This document shows, in pieces, positions 12,721-24,892 of a stretch of 64,000 nucleotides of DNA. The stretch covers positions 3,346,501-3,410,500 of the forward strand of contig LR746281.1 in NCBI GenBank assembly GCA_902729315.2. The letters run 5' to 3'. The notes beneath the pieces were generated by a model. The model did not search any database and had not been told where the DNA came from. It saw only the letters and a program-made list of their open reading frames with translations. This stretch comes from Spirodela intermedia (Eukaryota; Streptophyta; Magnoliopsida; Alismatales; Araceae). The stretch's first letter is position 1. The number at the start of each line of letters is the position of its first letter. A program made the position numbers and the translations under genes.

Positions 12721-14237
12721 AAATTAAATTTATTATTTAAAATAATTAAATGTATTTATGTTTCTTCATAGGAGTACATAATACTCTTAAGAATTTAATC
12801 TAAGAAGGAATATGCTAGATTGCATCTATCAAAGGAATACTAATAGTGACTTGCTTAAAAATTTCTAGATTTTTTTATATCTTGATCTATAACCTTGAAC
12901 TTAGTGTCCTTTAAAGCTTCATGTAAAGGAATTGGAGGGTTATATTTCTCGAGATCAGGTTCTAAAAAGTTTCGTTTAGTAATTGACCAGTATCCACATT
13001 ACCTTGTCTTTTGTAGATAAAACTCAAGAAATTAAAAGCATCTTCATTAAAAAGAGCATGCATAAAATTGTGTAGCACTCGAAATTCCCTAACAACAGCA
13101 CCATTTGCTGAATATGATTTTCTATAGGTATCATTAACTCTTAATCTCTTCAATCAAAAATATAATGAATTATATTTTAATTTGGTTTGCAAAATACTCG
13201 TAGATAGTAGTGAGTCAAGTTGTCTCCTCAAGGAATTTGGGATTATTGATTAATGTTCATTCTAATGAAGGATAGAATAGAGAAGAAAACGAGAGGTTGT
13301 AGACTAGAAAGAGAGAAAAGACGGTGATGAGTTTAGATCCAATTTCTTAGATTTGACTGGCGTAAGAATGGCAACCGTGATTGTGACTTCTACTCCTAAA
13401 TTTGTAACTAAAATCTAACTTCCCTTGTCTCGAAGCTAACCTAGTGTCATTGCTCCTTTTTTACTTCTACTAGAAAGAGGCGTTCACTCAAAGTAGCGGG
13501 AGAGACGTCATTTAGGCAAGATGAAGAGCACTCCAAATTGACACACCTACATTCACATGATATGGAGCTCAAAAAATCCTAAACCCACTAAGTTGGCTCA
13601 ATCGCCTAAGGTTTCTAATAACATGTTGATTATCATGCAAAAAGAGTAAGAATTATCTTATTTAAGAGCTTAAATCTTATGATATTACATGTTATCATAT
13701 TAAAAAATAGCATTTCTTATTTCTTTGATTTTTTTATAAATTTTAATATTTTAGAAAAAAAATCAGAAGTTTTATGCTGAATTTTATCATCATAATTGAT
13801 TTTTTTACTAATATGAGGGAATTTCAAGAATTTTTGATATCTTTTAATGAATTTTAAGAAGTTGATATACACTTCTATGGATAAGATTTGATTCAGAGAT
13901 GATGCAACAAGACTAAGGGCTGAGGTACTAACATGCGGCATCACCAAATAAAGAGATCAGAAACCGTCAAGAGTGTCTACAAGATCAATGGTAGATGGAG
14001 TGTACTTGTTGGGGGTGTAGTGGATCTCGACGTTAAAGAAGATCCTATGGCTATGACCAAACTTTCAAATCGAATGCTTCAGATCAGTCCGAAAGGAAAC
14101 TAACTCTCATTCCATTTTATCACAGCCAAAAAGACAAGAAGACCCTCACTCACTCACAATCTTAAATCAAGTGATTTCAAATAAACTAGCTCACAAGAAG
14201 GCATATATCAGCCCTACACGTGTAATTGCATACCATT
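12721..14237. other. AT-rich region upstream of the minus-strand pol
   Basis: Probably the degenerate gag/leader part of the gypsy relic, but I cannot recognise gag motifs. A 63-codon minus-strand frame at 12962-13153 has no family I can name. No host gene is visible. Confidence 0.35.
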
Positions 14238-15983
14238 TGAAAAGTCTTCATTATCATGAGTTAATAATTAGTAAATAATATAGTTTTAGCCTTAACTCAT
14301 GATAAATAGACTTATATTTGTGTTAAATTGTGAAAAATGATTTTCAATTGATTAACGTGAATTTGTGACTAATTATGTGATTTTCTATGAATTTATATGA
14401 TTTTTATAGTCCTATTTTTGAGATAAATAAAGAAAAAGAAATTAAAATAAAATATAGCAAAAAGGGGGGACCTGCCGCCAATTAGGGTTGCAAGCAGATC
14501 AGAAGCGTAGTCGAGGGGAGCCATAAGTAGAGGCTCGAGTAGCTAGGACCGATGGAGACACGTGTGTGCCACTTTCCTTTCACGTCACTAGTGGCTAGCC
14601 AACTATGGGGCAAGGAGTGATCGTACATGCGGGAGAAAGAGACTTATTACTTGCAAATGTGATATTACTATATATTCGCCCAAAACTTCAGCGCACAAGT
14701 GATGTGGGACTAAATCTACATCACACCTTCCCTCAAAAGGCTTTGAAGATCTTAATACTTAAACTACCCCTTAGTTATATCAAAGATATATCATGATGAC
14801 GTCACTTGATAAGAGCGTTATAGTACTTATTTTAATCTCTCTCATACAGACAGGCAATTGGCACAGGTTTAAATCCTCTCAAAGCCAAAACTCGTATTTT
14901 TATCTGATTATCGTGAATTTCTTGCAGATCGTCCGTAAAAGATTAAGCCGCCAAAATCACTAGATCATCGGTGAAAATTTCGTCAACACGATTCATGGTG
15001 CATTGTTACTAATATTGCTAAATGATCTGTGATAAAAAGATCACAAATTCATCGAGTAAATCATCTCCAATTGATCGACGAACAAGCCGTCGTCGAGAAG
15101 AAGACAATCTACCGAGAGACAAGTTGTCACCTCTTAAGAGCATACTGAATGCGATGAAGAGCCTTTTCTTGTTACACAAACCTAAAGATGAAGCTCCTTG
15201 ACATGCGCCCCACTTCCAACTAGCTCTTCTCTATTAAGTGACAGTCGTCAGAGAGCTGTAAAGTCGTCATTTTTCCACTCCACCAGGTGACAGCCGTCAG
15301 AGATGATTTGACGACCCATTTCATTAATCTTTAGATTTTGCAAGGAGATCTAGATATTTTATATGTCGTCCTTGTCTAATGAGAGCATTTAAGGTTGTGG
15401 ACACTATATAATGATTCTCTTGAACACTCAAGATTCTGATGTATCACTAACGTATTACCGCCGTTATATTAGAACTCTATTTTCCAGCTTTCAACTTAAT
15501 TTTTACTTCATTTAGTGATAATTTATGCGATTTAAATTTACCAAGTTATACTTCATTCAATTACAATTCTTCTAGTTTATACAGATCTTAATTTGATTAA
15601 TAAAATCATCTATAATCACTTATGTAAGAATCATCGAGTTGAACTCTATTTTCATCTGATTTGCATTCGTTGGGTGCTAACATCATCTTGATGTCCGCAC
15701 CCTTATTTCTCTTTTTCATAAATTTTTAATATTTTTTATTTTTATTTTTTAGTATTATATTCATAAAAAATTATATTCTTTGAAAATAATTTTGAAAAAA
15801 TACCTAATATTCTATTACATCCTTGTGATCGACTTGTAAAATTATGACTATTTTTAAAAAAATTATTGAATTATAATTGATATATTTGTTCAGAAATATT
15901 TTTAAATATCTGAAAATTAGTGTTTTCTAGTTTTATAAATTTTAAATTTACGTGATTTACTATACAACGACTAAGTTATGTCA
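14238..15983 (+). repeat. Solo LTR of family A, old copy
   Basis: A 1746-bp LTR from TGAAAAGTCTTCATTATCAT to AAGTTATGTCA. The flanking pentamers are CCATT and CCATC, consistent with a target duplication carrying one later mutation. It shares the divergent 3' end (GTTATGTCA) with the 1608 copy, so these two may form a subfamily distinct from the copies ending GTCACGTCA. Confidence 0.8.
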
Positions 15984-17139
15984 CCATCGTATAACCTTCA
16001 CACATTTAAGCCACCATTTAGGGGCAGAAACCTAACGTTGAATATCCTAACATTTAGTCAGCTCGAATGAAATAACATTGAGGTTTTCAATCAATTTGGA
16101 TGCGTTTCGATTTGATTCAAGTCTGAATTCACAGTTTAGATCATCAGAGAAGCATACTCAAAGAGGAAATCATTTGGCCTTAGAGGCATGAGGTAAGTTT
16201 TTCCAAGTCTAATGTGTTCTACACATGAACAATCACCTAAGTATTCGTAGGTTTGAAAATAGATTTACATTTTTGATTTTGTATTACAGTTCTTCCATGA
16301 GTGTTTTCCCTCTCCATCATCTTCGCATGGTTGAAATTCTATATCCCCTTTTCAATGGTAAATATCCTTCTTATTTACCATCACCTCTTCTTCTTAGCAT
16401 TTATCTCATCTCAATATATCAATTAAATAAAATAGTAGTTATCTATCATCTCATTCTCATTCCTAATGGATCAACCTCAAGCTTACGATAGGACTCATTT
16501 ATTTTAGTATTTCAATTAGGTACATTCAAGATTCTAAATATTTTTGGTCAATTGATTTTAGGGCATTTCAATGACCCTTGATTTGTTCTATCAATTTCTT
16601 AATCAAAAGCTGGTCATAATATTAGTTTTTCCCCCAAATGTATAGGATGGCGTACCCCTACTTCCCCCCTCTTGCTCGTATGAGAGAAATTGCCAAAAGG
16701 TTCTAGTGGCTTTGCATCTTTGGTAGGGCTACATGTTATTAAATCGGTGAACGCTTTCTCTAGTGCTCTCTCCCTTGGCCATCAAATCCATCTCCCGTCA
16801 AAAGGATGCCTCCTCACTCCTGCAAACAATAGTTAGATGGTTGGATCATAGCCGTTGATGAAACACATGACCTAAGGCATAAATCCCTAAAAATCACTAG
16901 AAAATGATTAATAAAACCATGAAAGCATATTTAATGTCCATAATAATCATGTTTAATAAGCCACCCAAATGTGTATGAAGAGGTTAATCTCATAAAATTC
17001 TAAGAAATATTTAAAACATTAAGATACCTTGAGACATGTTTAAAATCATACAAAATAAAGATGAACAGCACATTAATAATGACATGGACGTGTAAAATTA
17101 AATGTGCTAAGTTGTATTTCTACACATTATTCATTTGTT
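15984..17139 (+). other. Leader side of the plus-strand gypsy relic
   Basis: AT-rich, no gene. A segment at about 16060-16200 (TGAAATAACATTGA, later TAGATCATCAG and CTTGGCC-like blocks in the same order) resembles 22370-22490. These may therefore be remnants of the terminal repeats of the old plus-strand gypsy element. Confidence 0.35.
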
Positions 17140-20100
17140 ATCAAGTCCCGAAGAAGGCTGAATCTTAAAATGATGGAGGTTGTGAAAAATGAGATCATGA
17201 AAAGGTTAAACACATGGATCATATATGTCATATCATATAGTCCTTAGGTCAGTCATATTCATGTAGTGCCTAAAATAGTGGGAATTATAATGACTAGGAA
17301 TGAAAAGGGGGGGAAATACTTATTAAATTTCCTACTAGTTGGGAAGTTTTATTGATTATAGAAAGTTGAATATTGTTACTAAGAAAGATCACTTTCCCTT
17401 ACCTTTCATTGATCAAATCTTAGAAAAATTAGCAGGTCAAAACTCTTATGCTTCTTAAATAGATACTTTAGGTATAATCAAATAGCTATACACCATGATG
17501 ACCAAGAAAAGATTCCTTTCACATGTTGCTTTCGCACTTATACATTTCAGAGAATGCTCATTGGTTACTCCAATGCTCCAACCACATTCTAAATATGTAT
17601 GTCTACCATGCTTTCTAATTTAGTTAATGAGTATTTAAAAAAAATTATGGATGACTTCTTAGTTTTTGGTCAATTGTTTGAGATTTGTTTGGACTAATTT
17701 AACCAAGATCTTGTGGTTGTGCATAGAGAAGAACTTGGTGTTGAGTTAGAAAAAATCATATTTCAAGGTGCAAGAGGGAGTGATGTTGGGCCATTGACGT
17801 GACTCAGTCGTTGTATATTAAATCACGCAAATATAAAATTTATAAAACTAGAAAATACAAATTTTCGGATATTTAGAAGTATTTCTAAATAAATATATCG
17901 ATTATAATTCAATAAAACTTCCAAAAAAAGCAGTAATTTTCCAAGTCGATCACAGGGATGTAATATAATATCTGGTAATTATTCAGAATTTTTCTCAATG
18001 AATACGATTTTTTATGAATTTTATACTAGGAAATGAAAAGAAAATCTATTTAAAATTCACAAAAAAGGGAAATAAGGGTACGGACATCAGGATGATGTCA
18101 GCGCCTGGCGAACGCGAATCAAGCGGAAACAGAGTTCCGCCCAGTGATTCTTACGTAAGCGATTATAGACAATTTAATTGATCAAATTAAGATCTGTAAA
18201 AGCCGGAAGAATCGTAATAGAAAAAAGTCTATTTTGGTAAATTAAAATCACAAAAACTATCACTAAATGAAGCGTAAAGTAAGTTGAAAGCAGGAAAATA
18301 GAGTTCCGGCGTCGCAACAGCGATGCATCGGCGATGCACCGGAATCCTGAGCGTTCAAGAGGATCGTTGTGTAGTGTCCACAGCCTCGAAGGCTCTCCTT
18401 GGACAAAGACGACGTGGGCAATCTCTAGATCTTCTCGCGAAGTCTAGAGATCACTGAAATGGGTCATCGAGTCGTCTCCGACAGCTATCACCCAGCGGAG
18501 CGGAAAAACGGCGACTTTGCGGCTCTCTGGCGGCTATCACCTGACGGAGAGGAGCTGGATGGAGGTGGGGCGCGTGTTAGGGAGGTTCATCCTCAGGTCC
18601 GCGCAGCAAGAGGAGGCTTTTCATCGCAATCTGGTACGCTCTCAGGAGGTGGCGACTCGCCTCCCGGCGGATCGTCCTCTTCCCGACGATGGCTTGTTCG
18701 TCGATCAATCGGAGATGATTTACTCGATGGATTCGCGATCCTTTTATCGCGAATCGTTCAGAAATTTTAGTAGCAATGCTCCGCGAATCGCATTGACGAG
18801 ATTTTCGCCAATGATCCAGCGATTCTCGTTGCTTAATCCTTCACCAGCGATCTATAGGAAAGTCGCGATAATCAGATAAAAATATATGACTTTTGACTCT
18901 AGGAGGATTCGAACCCGCACCGGTCGCCCGCCTCTTCTGAGGAAGGTGTGACGCGGGTTTAGTCCCACATTAGTTGTGCGTCGATTTTTTGGGCGAATAT
19001 ATAGTAATGTTAGCTTTCTAAGCAAAGTCCCTTCTCTCGCGTGTACGACCACTCCTTGCCCCACAGCCGGCTGGCCACCGGTGACGTGGAAGGGGAGTGA
19101 CACACACGTACCCCTATCGGTCCAAGCCGCTCAAGCCCCTACTCGCAGCTACTCCCCGACTGAGCTTCCGACCCGCTTGCAGGCCTGGCTGGCCGGCGGG
19201 TCCCCCCATTTTGCAATATTTTAGTTTTATTTCTTTTTCTTCATTTATCTCAAAAGCAAGGCTGTAAAAATCATATAAATTCATATAAAATCACATAATT
19301 ACTCAAAAAATCACATTAATCAACTGAAAACTACTTTTCACACTTTAACATAAATATAAGTCTATTTATCACGAGTTAAGGCTAAAACTATATTATTTAC
19401 TAATTATTAACTCATGATAATGAAGACTTATCAGCCATCTAGTCAATAGCCATAGACTAGAAGTAGATAAGGCCAAAATAGAAGTGATTCAGAACCTTCC
19501 CTCCCTAGTCCATTATATAACTTGTCTTTTTTGGACCATGTAGGCTTCTACATAAGATTTATAAAAGACTTTGCTAAACTATCTGAACCTTTGACTTACT
19601 TTCTAAGAATACAAATTTTGAGATAAGTGAAGTTTTCTCACATATCAAGAATACACTTGTGGAGGCTTTTATTTTGCAATCTCCTTACTAGAGCCTACAT
19701 TTTGAACTAATGTGTGATGTCTTTGATTTTATAGTAGGAGCTATGTTGGATCAAAAAATTGACAAGAAACTAATGGCCATTTATTATGCAAGTAAGACTA
19801 TGAATGAAGCTCAAGTGAATGACACTATATTAGTCGTTATTTTTACATTATTTCTTAGATAACAAAATAGTTATATATTCTAATCATTTTGTCATTAATA
19901 TTTGCTTAGTAAGAAAGAAGCCAAGTCTCAATTAATTAGGTGGGTTCTATTATTTCAAGAATTTGACATGTAAATCAAGGATAGGTAAAGATGTGAAAAT
20001 TCTGTGGTTGATCACTTCGTTATATTTCACATAGAAACTACAAATATTATTCTTGAAAATTTTCTTGATGAGCAACTTCTTGGTGGTCAAGTTAGAAGAA

Positions 20101-21330
20101 CACCATGTTGTACTTACATAATGAACTATTATTTTACTAGTCAAATCCCGGATGGTTGGATTATCAATGATAAGCAGAAATTCTTCAATGATATTCAATT
20201 TTATTTTTGAGATGAACTTGAATTGTTTCACTTAGGAGTTGACCAGATCCTTAGAAGATGTGTGCCTAAAAATGAACAACTTAGTATCTTTGATTTTTGT
20301 CATTCATCTTCTTATGGTGGACATTTTACATCTAAATAAATTACTATAAAAATTCTTCAGTCCGGTTTTTTCTAACCTACTATGTTTAAAAATTTATATG
20401 ATTTTTGCAGATGATGTTTGAAATGTCAAGCTGCGGTCAATATAACTAAGAGAAATTCTATGCCATTGAAGCCCATTATTGAGGTTGAAATTTTTTATCC
20501 ATGAGGAATAGATTTCATGTGGTTATTTTCATCATCATGAGGCCATGAATATATTTTGATGACAGTTGATTATGTTTCTAAGTGAGAAAAAGTTATCTCC
20601 ACTAGAACTAATGGATATAAGGTAGTCCTAAAATTTATTATGTATCGCATCTTATCTCACTTTGGTTATCTTAAGTTATTTTTAACGATGATGGCTCATA
20701 CTTTAATAATTATCATTTCAAGATTTTACTTAAGAAATATAGTGTGCAGCATAAGATGACCACTCCATACCACCCCGAAGCTAATTGACAAATTAAGTGA
20801 GCAATAGGGAAATCAATAAAATCCTAAAGAAAATACTTAAACCTGATGGAAAAGATTGGATAGGTAGACACATTGATGTATTATGGGCATATAAAACAGT
20901 CTATAAGAACCTTACTAGAAGATCTCCTTATAGGTTTATTTTTCATAAAACTTGTCATTTATTAGTTGAAATTGAACATCGTATTTATTGGGCTATCAAA
21001 AAGTCAATTTATCTTTAGAAGATGTAGACAAGAATTGCATTCTACAAATTCAAGAACTACAGAAATTAAGAAATGATATTTATGAAAAATTTCTAATTTA
21101 TAAATTTAAACTTAAAGCTTTTCATGATATGATAAATCGTAAAAAAATATATTAAAATCAAAAAATATAGCTTTATAACTCACATTTGAAATAATTTTTG
21201 GAGAAACTTAAGTCCATATAGGATGGACCCTTCATTGTTATTAAATTGTTTAATTATGAGGCAATGTTAATCCCATATCCTAAGACAAGTCAATAGTTCA
21301 AATTAAATGGTCAATCACTAAAGCCATACT
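17140..21330 (+). mobile_element. Degenerate Ty3/gypsy pol (Athila/Tat-like), interrupted by a solo LTR
   Basis: Plus-strand pol relic. Reverse transcriptase runs from about 17160 to 17794, including an IMDDFL-type active-site block near 17650. After the inserted LTR, the RT/RNase H connection continues from 19439, with RNase H-like DKKLMAIYYASKT near 19770. A histidine/cysteine zinc-binding-like segment follows (about 20270-20430), then the integrase core (about 20480-20960, VDYVSK and YHPEAN-like landmarks with stops). Frames are broken by numerous stops and indels. It is closely related in plan to the minus-strand relic at 7-12.7 kb. Confidence 0.85.
17795..19433 (-). repeat. Solo LTR of family A with exact target duplication GCCAT
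   Basis: A 1639-bp LTR in reverse orientation, TGACGTGACTCAGTCG... to ...GAAGACTTATCA. It is flanked by the exact 5-bp repeat GCCAT (17790-17794 and 19434-19438). It splits the RT region of the plus-strand gypsy relic, whose frame resumes on the far side. It is the best-preserved copy and contains a perfect GGTTCGAATCC on its minus strand at 18904-18914. Confidence 0.93.
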
Positions 21331-24110
21331 TGGAGAACAAGCCTCAAATATCATGCAGCTCTCTTTAGTTGTAGGATCTTCTACCATTCACACATCCCTG
21401 TTAACCTCATGGCCAACATATATCTTTCAAATTTTTTAACTATCAACTTAATCACTTCTTACTCAGTGAATTTTTCTATCTATTACTTAGTTTTCTTTTA
21501 GTTGTGTAATGAATGCACAAGTGTGGTTTATCTAGATCCCAAGGCCACCAACATAGAGATTATATGTTCAGCTATAACATTCAAGGTCTAGCCATATCCA
21601 TTTACTCAATTTGCACATTTTTCACCCTATTGCCTTCTTTCCACATACATAAGGGACATTGCATTGGTTAAGTTGGGGGGATGAGTGTGTGCATATCTTT
21701 TAGGTTTCTCTTACAGATCCAATTGTTGAAAAAAAAATTATCTCACTCTTTTGTCTTCCTACAAAAACTAAACCAACTCAGCTCATGTTTAGATTGTGAT
21801 CAATGTATGTTGATGCTAAAGAATAGTTAATTCAGATTGTCATATTGTCTTCTTCCATGTCAATCTCATGAGCTTGTTTCTTATGGATAAGTCTTAAAAA
21901 GAAGGATCATTATGAGTAGTGTTCAGATATTCATGACTTTTTAGACATGAATATCCCATGTTCTAGATAAAGAGCCAATGATAGATCACCCAACATTTTT
22001 ATGCTCTTATAAAAAATTAGCAGTGTAAGCCCCAAAATCTACATTCAAAATCTTTATAAATAGTTGGACAAAAGCTACCTACTAGAGAAAAAAAATCTAG
22101 TTACATAGAGTGTAAGCCCCAAGCACCAATAATGAGGATTTCCCCTCCTTGTCCCATGGTGCCTTCCACATGTGAGACTAAGACAAGCCTTTCTTTACTT
22201 GGAAAAATCCACCTACACAACATATAAACTTTGTAAAATAAGCTAGAGTGATCCTAATAAAGCTCAAAATTTAGAATTCTTTAGTGATATCTTGGATAGT
22301 TAGGAGTATAAGTGAATTAACAACTAGACAATTCAATTGCTAAATCCAAATTTTATGTGTTGGCTTGTATGAAATAACATTGAAGCTCCACATCAAGTCT
22401 TCATGTGTTTTTGTTGATTTAAGTGGTGGCTCATGTTCTAGATCATCAGGAAGCTTTCTTGGAGGAGTAAACTACTTGGCCTTTGTGAAATATAAATGCC
22501 TAAGGTTATTTCTTCATTGATTTGATTTACAATATGCTTGAATGGCATGATTAGGGAGAGTTAGTATTATAATACGTAGGATCAAGCCTTAGGACTTAGT
22601 TAACCACCCAACCAACCTGCATTTGACCTTCTTTCCATTCCTCTCCTCTAGCCTTGATTCTCAAAGCCTAGATTTTGCCATTTCTTTCTTCCTTTACTTT
22701 CTTGATTAGTCTTATAATGTCCCATCTCTTCACTTTACTTGATATACTTATTAGCTGCTAAATTTTATAATCCTCACTTCCTGTGGATCAACTTGGACTT
22801 ATCCTAGTTACCCTATAGTTAGTTAGAGGCTAGTTATACAGATTTCTTTGATTAAATAGGATCCTTAGACCAAACAACACCTAAGCACAATCTTGCATAT
22901 CACCCCTCCCTTTATAAGAGGCATCCCTACATCATTTGAACCTCATAACTACTCCTTATAACTAAGTTATGAGATAATGTGGGTATGTTGATGCTTAGGG
23001 TAATTTTCACCCTTATTATAATTATTCACAACAAAGAGACACCCTTATTTGTTGTAGTCACCACTCACATGTCTATATTAGTGTTGTGGCATGTCATCCA
23101 ATAGTGCATCTATAGGCCACACTCTATCACCCTACATTATATCATACCTCATGTCAATGGCCTCCAAAGTTCATACCTCCTTTTGTGTTGTCACAGTCAT
23201 ATATTAAGCTGCAAACGTACTACACTTAATGTATGTTGTGATATGCATGCACTGTGCTACACCATGTCAACGTGTATTGTGCATACATACATTCACATGC
23301 AAGGTTCATAGATACCTTATGTGAACCTTGCTCTAACCATTAATATTGTCTATTTGAGTCTTGAGTGTCTGTACACAAACCTTTGTAACACGTACATTTC
23401 GTACTGTATTGCCACAAACATGAACAATTGTGATGTGCTTCCATGTATGTTGGATCATATCATGTTGTGCTGACATGCCCTCATTCCACTTACCACTACA
23501 TAGCCTCATATCATCTCCAAGGTTTCTGTTGGAAGAGGTTTTCATCAAGTTACCTATTGATGAGGCCTTTCAACTATTATGGGTCGATGTCACATTTTCA
23601 AGTCATACTCTCTTTGGAACTTTCCTTCCATTTAATGATGAAGTCAACATGACAATTTGTTTAAAATCACCGACCCCAATTGACTTCTTTTATTTAGGAA
23701 TAATTTCAACTTTGGTAGTGTATTCGACACTCACCATTGGTGGGACCCAATGAAGAAAGTTGCGCTCATTGTTCACACCATCAGCCTAATAAGAATTCAA
23801 GAAAGAAACATGAAAGACAATGGATTGTTATTAGTCTCTGTAACTTGGTGAGGCAGTAATCAAACTTATCCACTCTCATCATCACCTTAATTGGGTCATC
23901 AAAATGGGTCACTAAGCCATGATGATGCTTGATTTGTCAGTTAAAACTCAACGGTCCAACTAACTCCCCTCCAGGTTTTCTTCATCATTGGTCAACTTTT
24001 CCTCACCATTGAAAAAAAATACAACTACCAAAATCTCTCATCAATTAAGCCATGTAGGAGCAAAGCCCAAAGCCAACTCTTCCTACATTACACCTCAATA
24101 TCAGGTCCAG
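21331..24110. other. Repeat-derived spacer without a recognised gene
   Basis: From 21331 to about 22500 it looks like the tail of the plus-strand gypsy relic, with a block resembling 16060-16200. From 22500 to 24110 there are short frames, such as 23430-23753 plus and 23333-23548 minus. I cannot match them to any family and codon use is unconvincing. Confidence 0.35.
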
Positions 24111-24114
24111 TAAG

Positions 24115-24307
24115 GACATGTAGGCCCGATCTTGAAGGTGTGGAGGGGCCAGGATCGGCCCAGTAACGGCCCAGATACCATTAGAGCCCAGATCTGTCCC
24201 TATATATACTCTGCGAATACTTCCCTCTAGGCTTTATCAAGCCCAAAAAATATACCGGGCTGGGTTCGGGCTTACCGGCCCACCGACTTCAGCCCGTCCC
24301 TTCTTAT

Positions 24308-24348
<41 letters not shown>

Positions 24349-24360
24349 TTTCTATCTCCC
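24115..24360 (+). promoter_or_regulatory. Promoter-like GGCCCA cluster, TATA box and CT leader
   Basis: Several GGCCCA/TGGGCC-type Site II elements (about 24122-24174), then CTATATATACT at about 24200, then a pure CT run (24314-24346). Together they look like a plant core promoter plus pyrimidine-rich leader pointing right. No convincing open frame follows before 24700, so it could serve a non-coding transcript or be a relic. Confidence 0.4.
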
Positions 24361-24892
24361 TGTCACCCTTTGTCCCTTTGACTTCGTGATGAGACGGAAA
24401 GGACTCGACAATCAGACTAATATACGCCCCTCAGGGCTTCTAAATATGCAAAGCATTCATAGTTCATGATCCCTCGAACCGCTTTAGGTTTCCTAAATCT
24501 GTGATCTTCATGAGCATCCCTTTTTTTCTCTCCCCTCAGAGAGAGAGAGAGAAGAGTCTTTGACAAAGACGGAAAGCGCATGCTGATAGTCTCACCATTC
24601 AAGCGTTCGCGAAGGGCTAGGTGACTTTGAGAGAGAAAGCCACAAAACGTTGATAGTCTTGTCAATTAGACCTTGGTAGAGAGCGATTGAGTGAACAATG
24701 CTCGATAAACTCTGCTTAGGAAGCCTTATTGATGGTATTGAGCTCGCTCATGCAAGGGGAACGGTAGCAAGGTTCAGGGCTCCACCGCCTCCCCCCCTCC
24801 CCCGCCCGATCCATGGCTGTATTTATTTTTAAACTCCGGTCTCCATCTAAAGCGGCAGCATCTGATACGACCGCCGACGGCACACCTCGTCT

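Noticed and set aside
9886-15983. LTRs at 9886 and 14238 as a pair around a short internal region
   Set aside because: The DNA between them is the continuation of the antisense gypsy pol that also lies left of 9886. The first LTR has its own perfect ACATA duplication.
18880-18980. A tRNA gene suggested by GGTTCGAATCC
   Set aside because: No A box and no cloverleaf can be drawn from the flanking bases. The motif recurs in diverged LTR copies.
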